Source: Cydia pomonella (taxonomy: Eukaryota > Arthropoda > Insecta > Lepidoptera > Tortricidae). From it: a stretch of DNA of 64,000 nucleotides. The stretch is taken from positions 6,324,001 to 6,388,000 of the forward strand of contig NC_084729.1 in NCBI RefSeq assembly GCF_033807575.1, written 5' to 3'. Numbering within the stretch: the stretch's first letter is position 1; every line of letters starts with the position of its first letter. Made by a program: the position numbers and the translations under genes. Below the pieces are notes generated by a model. That model was not told the origin of the DNA. It did not search any database and was given only the letters and a program-made list of their open reading frames with translations. Below are positions 11,445 through 23,400 of the stretch, in pieces.

Positions 11445-14400
11445 ATGGTGCACCCCGCGTTCGCTAACGCCGGCCGACAAGCCGGCTTGGAGGTTTGGAG
11501 GATTGAGGTATACATCTTCTTCTTCCTCGCGTTGTCCCGGCATTTGCCACGGCTCATGGGAGCCTGGGGTCCGCTTGACAACTAATCCTAAGATTTGGCG
11601 TAGGCACTAGTTTTTACGAAAGCGACTGCCATCAGACCTTCCAACCCAGAGGATAAACTAGGCCTTGTTGGGATTAGTCCGGTTTCCTCACGATGTTTTC
11701 CTTCACCGAAAAGCGACTGGTAAATATCAAATGATATTTCGTACATAAGTTCCGAAAAACTCATTGGTACGAGCCGGGGTTTGAACCCGCGACCTCCGGA
11801 TTGCAAGTCGCACGCTCTTACCGCTAGGCCACCAGCGCTTCATCGATTGAGGTATACATGTCAGTTTTTAAACTCTCAGGGAAAGACATTAGTCAGTAGA
11901 AAAAGGCGATAAATTTGAAAAAATTTGGTGCAAAGGATCGATCTCCCATACAAGTTTTGAATTTCCTGTATTTTTCTACTGACAAAGATGCTTTGCCATC
12001 AGACCTCGTATTTACTCAACCGATTCTCTTGAAATTTTGTAAGCAGTTCGATAGTTTTATAGATAGATAGATAGATAAAGCGTTTATAAATTTGTTTGCT
12101 GCAAATACACACAATTTACAAGCAATTAAAACGATTTAAGCAATTTAGAAACATATATAATTTTTCTATCGTTTCGTTATTTTTTGAAAATTTCAAATTC
12201 GACTGTTAAATAAAGAATATTTCAATATTTTATTTCCGTTATTAGTTAATACATTTTGATACTCGTGGAAGTTCGTATAATCTTAAAGTGCTTACACATA
12301 GGTACTTTCCTTTCACAATTAGGTACCTATTTTAATACTGTTATCGTTTCTTCGCGTTTTCATAAATAGTAAACAATAATTGTAGTTTATTATTTCAGGA
12401 CTTCAACCCAGTGCCCGTTCCACAGAAAGATGTTGGAAAATTCTATAAAGGAGACTCCTACATTGTATTAAAGGTAAATATTAATTCCATAAAGTAATGG
12501 ACAAACGTTGAAAATCTTATTGATTGATTGATTGATTGAAAACGTCAGACTAACTGAAATATTACCGAATGATATCCGGGAGACCGAATTTTGTTCGGCA
12601 AACATTGAAAAACTCAAAAATGCGCGTACCTATTCCTAGAGACAAGACCTACCTAGATCGATTATTCGCCCCCGAAATCTCTAATAGTATATTTCATCGA
12701 AATCTTTAGAGCCGTATCCGAGATCCCCCAAAATATTTAAATATACAAAAATTGCTCATTAAATTTAAATATATAATATATATAGGTATAAGATAATTTG
12801 ACAATATTGGTCTGGCCTAGTGGGTTCAAATACTTCAAATCCCGGTAAGAGCATTTATTTGTGAGATAAGCATGGATATTTGGTCCTGAGTCATGGATGT
12901 TTTCTATGAATTTAAATGTTTATATATTATATAACGTTGTCCGAGTACCCATAACACAAGCCTTCTTGAGCTTACCGTGGGGCATCATGGCTTAGTCAAT
13001 TTGTGTAACAATGTCCTATAATATTACAAAAATATATTGAAACGAAATACGAAAACGTACATTGACATTCACACATCACGCTGATAAACAGATCAATTTT
13101 TTATCAATAGGATTATTTCAATAGCGTCCGTAAAATGTCCCAGTTATATGTTACCTCACTTTAATAACCAGTGACTCCTCTTCCAGACGTCAGCCGACAA
13201 ACGCAACAACTTATCCTGGGACATCCACTACTGGATCGGCAGCGAGTCCACACAGGACGAGTCCGGCGCGGCAGCCATCTTGACGGTCGGGCTGGACGAC
13301 AAGTTCGGCGGCGCGGCTATCCAGCATAGAGAGACCCTGGGGCATGAGAGCGCGCAGTTCCTGCAGTATTTCCAACCTGGTTAGTCTACTGAAACTTTCA
13401 TTTACGCTCTGATATAGAAATTCAACAACTTGTCCTGGGACATCCACTACTGGATCAGCAGCGATAAGTCTTTGCAGAATTAGCTTAGTACGGATCTATA
13501 ACTCAACATTTTCTAAATTAGACTTAAATCGACCGGGATATGGACCATGATTACCTTTTGTATTGTTTTTGAATATCAGGGGCTCGAAAACAATACAAAA
13601 GGTAATCATGGTCCATATCCCGGTCCATTTAAGTCTAGTGAAACTAATAGTGAATCATTCAAAACTGTTATTTTCAAAATTCTCGATTACCTAAATAAAG
13701 CGGTACGTAGATAACACCCACAAAACACAGACGCTATTGCATAAGTCAACAAGTTCTACCTATATATACTTCTTCTTGATTGCCTAGTGCCTACTTTGGA
13801 TTGCAAACGTAAACGTGGCTATTTTAGTCTGAGAGTCTGAGATGATGATCGACATCCATTATTCCATTCCATTACTCATCAAGTCATCAATTAACTTGTT
13901 TAACTTAACAGTCTGAAATGCGCTAATTGTCTTGTTTTGTTTATGTATTATATGAAAACATTAGCTACTTATACTTACCTATACTATATTTTTAACACTA
14001 ATCGAGTAAAACTGTGGTCTTTTGGAGCACATTATGTACAAATATGCAAGTTGCGTAAAATTTCTAAAAAGTAGGTGAAGTTCTCGGAAATTTCAAGAAA
14101 ATTTACATAAAACAAAGGGAACTTTCATTTTGGAAATGGGAAATTTCGATTTCCATACAAAAGTTAAATATAATTCTAAAAAAAAATTTCTACGTGGAAA
14201 CGTCGCAATTTTGAACACTTTTCCGACGGCACATCAAGGTGTTTTTTTATTTAAACTTTATTTTCTCGTTCCAGCCATTCGCTACCTGGACGGTGGCCAT
14301 GCCTCCGGCTTCAACCACGTCACCACCAACGCAGGCGCAGCCAAACGCCTCTTCCAGATCAAGGGCAAGCGCAACGTTCGCGTTAGACAAGTCCGTACTT

Positions 14401-17400
14401 TTAATAATATTATAATCCATATATGCTGGGTCCTTTTCAACCCACTTGAAAACACACGCTCCAACTCATTTAATTGAAAGAGAGAGAGCATGTAACCTCA
14501 AAGCGATCAGAACAAAGAATATAATACTCTGGATCAGAACAGAACATTGGAACATTTACTTTTAAACCAGATCAAGTCTAATCAGGTCGAGTCGTTTTGC
14601 ATATGGAAGGTAGAAACAAGGAACAAAATCTCCATATACCAAAAAGTGTCCGACAAAAAACATAAATAGGTGGCGCTACAATACCTAGAATACTTGACAA
14701 AAAAATCTAATCATAGACAGCGCACTTCACTCCGTCAATAACGCCTAGGTTCTTAGCTACTCTAGCGGTACTCTGGAGAGTGTAATATATGTGCAGGGTG
14801 CATAAGATAAAGACACACGTCTGTTCAGTAGGCTATTTATTATGAGACTGGCAGGTAGGTCCACAACTCATTACCTATATACATATCACTACTCTCTTCT
14901 TAAAAACTAAACGTGGATAGTCTTAAAAAAATGGAAAAACAGTTTAAATCTCAGTCGGCAAACAATTATCATTAAAGAAATTAATTTAATATTTCCTACT
15001 CTCTTCTTAATACTAAGTACATAAAAAAAAATGTACCTATACCTACACATCAACAACAGTATTGCAACATAATATGTAGTTATCTTACTTTATGTCGGTT
15101 ACTCAACAAAGTCATCGTAAATCGGAACGCAGATCAGCTGATGAGCCGTAGGTATAGGAACGTACATGGGTAAGTATAACATTTAATTTAAAGTGGTTTA
15201 CCCGCGAAGGAGAGTTAACATTCCTATAGATGAAAAAATTGATTCATGTACTCACATTAGGCATGTTTCTTATTATTTAAGTAACTTTTAATTAATTTTG
15301 GTATTGACTCTAAACAGTAGTATAACTTAAACAAATGAAATCTAGGTCAATATTCATCCAATCACATATAACAAACAAAAAAGTTTTAATAAAGAAACAA
15401 AACATTTATTTTATGCTACTTAGTTAACAACGTACCCGCAGGCTAAGTTATAACTATTTACTACTATTTATACAGGTATATTATTATCAACACAACCAGC
15501 TAAACCTTTGTAAACCTTATTGCAACGAGGTAAGGTATGCGAATGGTGAGTTAACTATCTTGCATGTAAAAGGTTCCTACAGAGGTAACGTTAAAATAAA
15601 ACTAAAATTACCTAACTAAAATTTGTACCTCGGTGGATTTAAAATCCGGCACTCTCTAACATGGCGGGGTTGAGGCGGTTCCGGTGGCGGCAAGGGTGAC
15701 GTTTGGGGATCGTTACTGGGGCCAGCGGTAGGTGTTGGCGGTGTACTGTGGCGCGCGCCTCCATTGACGTTGTGCGCCGGGGTGTCTGGTGGTGTCGCCG
15801 ATGACCTCGCTTGCCTTGGCGTACATGGAGTGGGTGCCGCCTCTCTAGCCGTGGTCCCCTGTTCCTCTGGCCTGCCCTGCGGTAAGAGTAAAGCTGATGG
15901 ATCTGGTGGACATACTAAAACACCTGAACGCCGCTTTAGCTGATCGACGTGCCTATGGGACCCCCTGCCTAAGCTATCTAACACTGTATAGTCGGTTGTT
16001 CCCTCTCTCCGTAATATCTGCCCGGGTGTCCATTTCGTGTCGCCCTGGTATTGCCGTGCCCAAACGAGTTCACCTGGCTGAAATACACGTTTTACACCTG
16101 CAGTACTAGACATTTGCTTCTTTTGGGACTCGCGCGCCTTTTTTTCACAATCCGGTCTAATAGCATCTAATTTGGTACGTATTTGCCTACCTAACATTAA
16201 TGCCGCTGGACTTTCACCCGTTGTGCAGTGTTCGGTGTTACGATAATGTAATAAAAATGTATTGATTGCAATATTTATATTTTGCTTTTGCCTAACAGCT
16301 TTTTTAATAACCTTTTTGATAATGCGCACAGCATTCTCGGCTGCTCCGTTCGATGCCGGATGATATGGTGCTGAAAACAAATGTTCTATACCATTAGTTG
16401 TCAAATATGCCGCAACCTCCCTACTAGTAAACGGCGGTCCGTTATCGGATACTAATTGCCTTGGCAGACCCCAGCGAGCGAAAGCCTCACTCAGTTTCTC
16501 AATTGTATTAGCGGCGGAGGTGCTACATCGTGGGAAGACCTCTAACCATTTTGATCGTGCATCCACCAAAATGAGATAAGTTACCCCACCTATAGGGCCT
16601 AAAAAATCTGCGTGGACCCTGGACCACGCTCTTGCCGGGAATGGCCACGCCGCGGGCCTGTGCCGGGGCGGCGCGTCGGCCTCGGCCGCGCACACCGTGC
16701 ACGCGCGACACATAGCTTCCACGGCCTCATCGACGCCGGGCCACCATACGTAACTCCTTGTAAAAGCTTTAGTTTTCACTATCCCCATATGACTTTCATG
16801 TAATAAAGCCAATACTTTTTTCCTACAGCTCTGTGGTATCACAACGCGATGGCCCCACATAACACATCCTAATTCCTCATAAAGTTCGCCTTTCCTGTTA
16901 TGATAAGGGCGTAAGTTATCTATTTCTATTTGAGATGGCCAACTCGATCGTAAATAAGTTAGAATCCGACCTAAAATTGGATCTCGTTGAGTTTGTGTTT
17001 TGATTTCATGATAGTCTAACAACATTTCATTCTGCACAAAATGTAAATAAGTTTGCTCTGGAGGTGAGCCATCAAGCGACGTCGCATTTTTGACTGGCAC
17101 CGGCAAGCGCGATAACCCGTCGGCGCCGTTCGCGTCGGTCCGCACGTATTCTATGTCGTAGGTATATGCCGACAGCTTAATCGCCCACCGCTGCAATCTA
17201 CTCGCTACCATCGCAGGGATACCCTGTTTCGGACCAAATATACTAACAAGGGGTTTATGATCAGTCCTTAACACGAAACGCCTACCATATAGAAATTGAT
17301 GCAATTTTTCAAAACTAAACACAATCGCTAACGCTTCTCTATCAATTTGCGAATAATTACGCTCCGCGTCGTTAAGCGAGCGCGAGACATAGGCGACCGG

Positions 17401-20400
17401 CCGCTCCGCCGCCGCGCCCGGCCCCGCGCCGACGCAGGGTTGGGTCAACACGCCGGAAATCCCGCGCGAACTAGCATCTGTCGTAAGAATCAGGGGTTTG
17501 TTTTGATCGTAATGTAACAATACTTCGGCGCTGACTAATACCTGCTTAATTGTTTTAAATGCCTTTTCACATTGTTTACCCCATTTCCACACTACGCCCT
17601 TCCGAAGCAAGTCATATAAAGGCGACAATATGGTGCTCAACCTTGCCACAAACCTGGCATAAAAGTTAACGATGCCTAAAAATGATTTTAACTCTGTTAC
17701 GTTTTGTGGTCGTGGAATTTTAACAATTGCTTCAATCTTGGCCGGGTCGGCTTTAATGCCGTCTTTAGAAATAATAAAACCTAAGTACTGAACTTCTTCA
17801 GTAAAAAAGAAACATTTACTTTTTTTCAGTTTCATGCCATGACTATGCAATTTTCGTAAAACTTTGTCTAATGTCACTAAATGCGATGCCACGTCTGGTG
17901 TGCCTATTAAAATGTCGTCTAAAAATACTTCTACCTGTGGAATATCCTTTAGTAAATTAGACATAATTCTCTGAAAAATACCAGGACTAGAAGATAGACC
18001 GTAGACCAACCTATTGTACTTAAACAATCCCCTATGTGTGTTAATAACCGTATATTCCTTCGAATCATCTAATTCTACCTGATTATACGCTTGGGTTAAA
18101 TCAATTTTCGAGAAAACGCGAGCCCCGTTCAGCCTTACTAATAAATCATCAATTTTTGGCAGCGGGTACCTATCGATCAGCAAATTCGGATTCAGGGTTA
18201 TTTTGTAATCGGCACAAATCCTTAATCCACCATCAGCTTTACGTACCGGCACAAGGGGCGTGGCCCACTCCGATGTGTCGACGGGCTCGATGACTCCGCT
18301 GCGCAGCATCTCGTCCAGCTCGTGGTCTACCCGATCGCGCAGCGCATACGGCAGAGGGCGCGCGCGACAGTACACCGGTGCCGCGCCTTCCTTTACGCGA
18401 AGAGTCGCCTTGCCGCCCGTAAACCGCCCCAGCCCGCCGCTGAATAGCTCCTTATACCTGTCGAGTAATTTACACAGTTCATCATTACTCACAGTCTGAC
18501 AGTTAAATACAGGGATCTTAATCCCTAGCTCCCTTAGCCATTGCCGGCCTAACAAAGTTGCTGTACCCCCTTCTACAACAAAAAGTTCTAAAGTTTTTAA
18601 TTTCCCGTCGTAAACAACATCTGGCCTTATAACCCCTAACGGTTTAAATTTACTCCCATCAATAAATGTAAATGACAAATTGAATGGCCTAATCGGCCTA
18701 TGTCTAAAATATTTATAATAATTTTCCTTACTAATGCAGGATATTGGGGAGCCCGTGTCTATTTCCATGTCTAACATTATGTTGTCTACGTGCATAGACA
18801 TGCTTACCGCACTGTAGTCGTTCAAGCAGAGATGATGCAAACTCTCTTCAAATTCGGTTTCCGACGAATTGCCCTCGTCGGCTCCCGGAGTCTCATATTG
18901 TGCCGCCTGGACGTGGTGAAAAGCGCGCCGCGAGCCGCGACCGCCAGCGCCCGCGCCGCGTGTGCCGGCGCCCGAGCTGCGCCCCCTGGCCGCCCCCTGA
19001 CCGCTGGCTGCTTCCCAAGACGGGCACACCCGCCTAAGATGCCCCCTGCACCCACACTTGCTGCATGTGGCATTTCTATAACGGCAACCCGCTTCACGGT
19101 GGCCTTCCCGTCCACACACTGCACATTTGGAGCCATTATTCGGCATATTGCTGGTACTGGCACTGTTATTCTGTCGGTTATTCGGATTGTTGCCTCTATT
19201 TCCGCCACGTGGTCCCGGTGTGATCGAATTTACGGACGCCATGTCCGATCTGGCAACGTTACTCTCGCTCGCACACGGGCGTTCTACAGTCGCTGCGTCC
19301 CTCTCCGCCGCTTCCAACGAGAACGCAAGGCTTACCGCTTTTGAATAGGTTAAATTTTTCTCGGCAAAGAGACGTTGTTTGATAGTATCATTTTTTAATC
19401 CACACGTTAACTGGTCACGGAGATTGTCCTCTAATGACGACTCGAACTCACAATGTTTCGACAATCTCTTGAGTTCCGTGAGGTATTGTGCCACGGTTTC
19501 GTCCTCGCCCTGACGCCGCAGCCGGAAACGATACCTCTCGGCCATAAACGAAGGCTTGGGTTCCACATGCTCTTGCATAATCTTAATGACCTCCGAGTAT
19601 TCCAAGTCCCCGGGCTTCTTAGGGCTAGTCAAATTTCTCAACAGCTCGTACGCCTCCGCGCCCATGACCGCTATCAACGTTGGTAAATGCACATCCGCTT
19701 TAATGTCGTTTGCTTGAAAATACATCTCCAAACGCTCGATGTACATAGTCCAATTGCCAGAAGCTACTTCGAAAGCCTTGATCTTTCCAACCGACATTTT
19801 TTTGTACCACTAATAATGCACCACAACAAAATAACCGCTCTCAAGTCAATTTAATATTTTAACACCACTAACACAGTAAAAAAAAAACAATATTTTTATT
19901 TTGCACGCATCAATAGTCCATAATTTAATCGTCGATCGCCAATGTAATATATGTGCAGGGTGCATAAGATAAAGACACACGTCTGTTCAGTAGGCTATTT
20001 ATTATGAGACTGGCAGGTAGGTCCACAACTCATTACCTATATACATATCAGAGAGATTTGGAACTATTATTTATAGCTGACAGCTGGACACTTTTGCAAC
20101 AATTCTGCCTAAGGAGTTTCTGTTCCTTGCCTCTACCTTCCATAGTTTTGCAGCTAAGATATGACACGATCGAATAAAGCGGCTTCCATTCAATGTGGTT
20201 GGTTACCTGTTTGTGTAAAGCCCGGCTAAAGTCAGGGTGACAATTAAATGGACCATCGAAATCCTAATTTCCGAACACGCTTTAAAAAAATTACATAGGA
20301 AAAATTATTTAAATTTGGCCGAGCGCTGGTCGATTCTTGTTCAAGTTTTGATGGATATTCACTTTCAAATTTAAATCTACATGTCATTGACCTACCAGGG

Positions 20401-23400
20401 TTAACTCCAGCTTGTTATATTTCTTTATTTTATATTTCTCTAGATTTTAAGATGAACTTTTGACTTAAAAGACACCTATCTTTATTTTATTTAATGTTAT
20501 TTTCTAACACGATGTCGTATATAGTACTAAAACAATCCGTTTGTCACCTGGAATTTAGATTGAAGGTGGCAACTATTGGCAAGTCTCCAGCACTAGGACA
20601 TTTACATAATATATAAACCTCCAGGTGGACCCGCTGATCTCCTCCATGAACAAGGGTGACTGCTTCATCCTGGACTTAGACCAGAACATCTACGTGTTCG
20701 TTGGCGAGAAAGCCAAGAACGTGGAGAAGCTCAAGGCCATCTCCGTCGCCAACCAGATCAGGGACCAGGACCATAACGGCAGGGGACGGGTGGAAATCCT
20801 TGGTAAATTTATTTATTTCTCCTTAGTTAGTCCTTTAGTTTGGTAATATTTAAGAGCTATGCTCTTGTCGGTGGAGTAATCGCAACTCTTTTCTTAGCTG
20901 AGCCAGCCTTTTAACTTCCTCGTACGATACGGTAAAAACTTTATCTTTTATTTGGCTGAGATATGTCAATCTGGGCCTTCCTCTGCATCTTTTCCCCTCA
21001 ATCTTGCCATCCAGGATGTTGAAAAAGAATCTGTCGTGCCGTATCAGGTGGCCAACCATCTTGCCCCTTCTGTTAGCTACTGTCTCTAACAGGCATCCTC
21101 TCCTGCCATGCTCAGTACCTCCTCGTTCGTCTTCCTTTCTGTCCAGCTAATCCTTAGCGTCCTCCGCGAACAATATCAAAGACCTCCAAATGCCTCCAAT
21201 CACCCTCTGTCCCGTTGTATCAATGTCAACGTCTCTCACGCATATAAAGCAATGCAACGCAACGCAAATAAAGGGTCATAAAACATAATGTCAAAGAGTG
21301 GAGATCTTAGGCTACATGATCGGACCAAATTTGAGGACCAGGATCTATCTATTTACTAAGTTAAAAATTAACAAGTGCTTAATTTGTAAATTTCTCATTA
21401 AAAAAATATATCCAAAACGTGATCCATCAATGTTACAGATCAGTACTCCAGCGAGACCGATATCCAGAAATTCTTCACGGCTCTCGGATCTGGTTCCAAG
21501 GATAGCGTGCCTGAAGAGAGCGCCGGCGGCGACGACCAGGTAAAATAAATCTGTAATACATCCGCCATACAAAATTATGTTTGAAAATATAATGGATCCC
21601 AATTAATGGCTATTGTGCCTCCACGTAAGAAGTAGAGATATTTAAGTCAAAAGCAACAAGCAATGTAGCCACTAAAGCTAAAAGCTTTCAGCTGAATAGC
21701 GAAGAAAAATATGATGTAAAGTCTACTAAATAAGTCCCTATAATTTACACTTTTACTGTGGCATTTGCGGGTCGATTCGGCTCGATGCGAGTATGAAATG
21801 TTAACTAATTTCCGCAACATAAGTGCTAATTTCATCCAATAATCGGTTCATCTCGTAATCGGCTGTAAAATACAGATTATAGATCCGTATTTTTTGTGAA
21901 TAGCATTGCTTCTTATCATTCACCTGTGTCGTGTTTTCGTACAGGCCTTCGAAAGGAGCGAGGAGCAGACCATCACCCTCTCCGAGATCTCGGACAGCAC
22001 CGGCTCCCTGAAGATCACCCCTCTGCCCAAACCCTTCCGCCAGGAGCAGCTGAAGCCCGCTGTGAGTCCCAATTTATCATCAATATCTGTGGTACATCTT
22101 TCCACAACATAGTCTAAAAAAGGAGATATCGGTACTCAAAGCAGAATAGCAAAGGACAGAATCGGGACTGGTTGCTTGCTATTGCTATGCTACCCTAAAA
22201 ATTGTTTTAGATCGAAGATCAAGATGATGCAAACGCTTAGAATGGAGGTCTCTATACAATAGACTCTCTCTCTCCCTCCGCCTAGCCTTATCTCATCATT
22301 TGGAGCCAGCTCTCCTAGTCCTTCTTCGCCAGGCTCTGTCCTGGGTTGTCTTAGATGTGACATTTCCATCTTTCACGTCTTTGTTTATGGTAGCTATCCA
22401 TGTTTGGAGAGGTCTTCCTCTTCTTGGCGCCGGAAACACTTCGAGTACTTGCCGGGTCATGTGTTCGGGTGGACGTCGCATTACATGCCCATACCATCTA
22501 AGTTGACCTTCCACTAGCTTCTCTTGGCTCTATAGCATAGTATGAAGGCTCATTTTAAAGAAAAAACGTTGAAAAGCAAGATTTGCTGTCTTTAACTAAG
22601 GACATATTTGTTTTTACAGGAATGTTACATTCTGGACACGGTCAGCGGCAGCATCTACGTTTGGGTTGGCAAACAGTCTACTGATAAGGTAAGAAAAAAA
22701 TTACTAATACTATATCAAATAAGAAATAATAAGGCATGAATCATTATATTATCTGGACGTACATACCTACTACCTACGTTACTTGTTTCTTTCAGGAAAA
22801 GTCTGAAGCTATGAACAAGGCCCAGCAGTATTTGAGCGCTAAAAACTATCCTAAATGGGTAAGTTTTCATATTTGCTACAGTGTACCACCACCACCAACA
22901 GTGTTCTCGATTTGTGTTTATTTTGATGTTAGTTTAATAAAAAAAAAAAACAGAGAAATAACATATCCAACAGTAAACGATGTATAATCAACATAACTTG
23001 ATGCATTAGAGGAATTTGTCCCAATAAAAAATAGCGTAGGCGCAGCGTTGTTTTTCCCCGACTTTTTTTAGAATTAGAAGTCGAACACAATCTTCCAAGT
23101 GACAGCATAGTCTAACAAAAAGGAGCAAATGAATTTTAATAATTATTTATATGTTCCCAGGTACAAGTAACCAGGATCCCTCAGGGCACCGAGCCGGCCG
23201 CTTTCAAACAATACTTCGCCACTTGGAGGGACGTTGGCATGTCACACAACCGCTTGGTTAGGTCGCTCAGTGGTGAGTTACAATTTGGTTCCTATTGGAA
23301 GGTTTAATTGAATGCAAGTTATAAAATTTGAAAAGAGGGAACATGTCACAATAAAGGTTATATTCCAATTGGGATTGCACTTCTTGGCTGCTTCATTTTA

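Larger units (their letters stand above)
14781..20050 (-). mobile_element. Complete mag-like Ty3/gypsy LTR retrotransposon (5270 bp)
   Basis: Two 108-bp LTRs read as identical and enclose one long gag-pol frame. A 5-bp target duplication, gagag (14776-14780 and 20051-20055), flanks it. Undisrupted relatives of the target near 32810 and 33110 read ctctggagagatttgg, confirming the boundary. It lies antisense in gelsolin intron 4. Identical LTRs and an open frame indicate a very recent insertion. Very short LTRs and the Gag type fit the mag/K02A2.6-like lineage. Confidence 0.93.
14602..20144. mobile_element. hAT-like MITE, split by the LTR element
   Basis: The ends are tatggaaggtagaaacaagg at 14602 and its inverted counterpart ending ctaccttccata at 20144. 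Flanking copies of gttttgca (14594-14601 and 20145-20152) form an 8-bp target duplication. Without the LTR element the MITE is about 268 bp. Related sequence without the LTR insert occurs at 32640-33170. Confidence 0.8.

Noticed and set aside
16612..19686. Plus-strand open frames across the mag-like element
   Set aside because: They are shadows of the 1393-codon minus-strand polyprotein, in GC-rich stretches.
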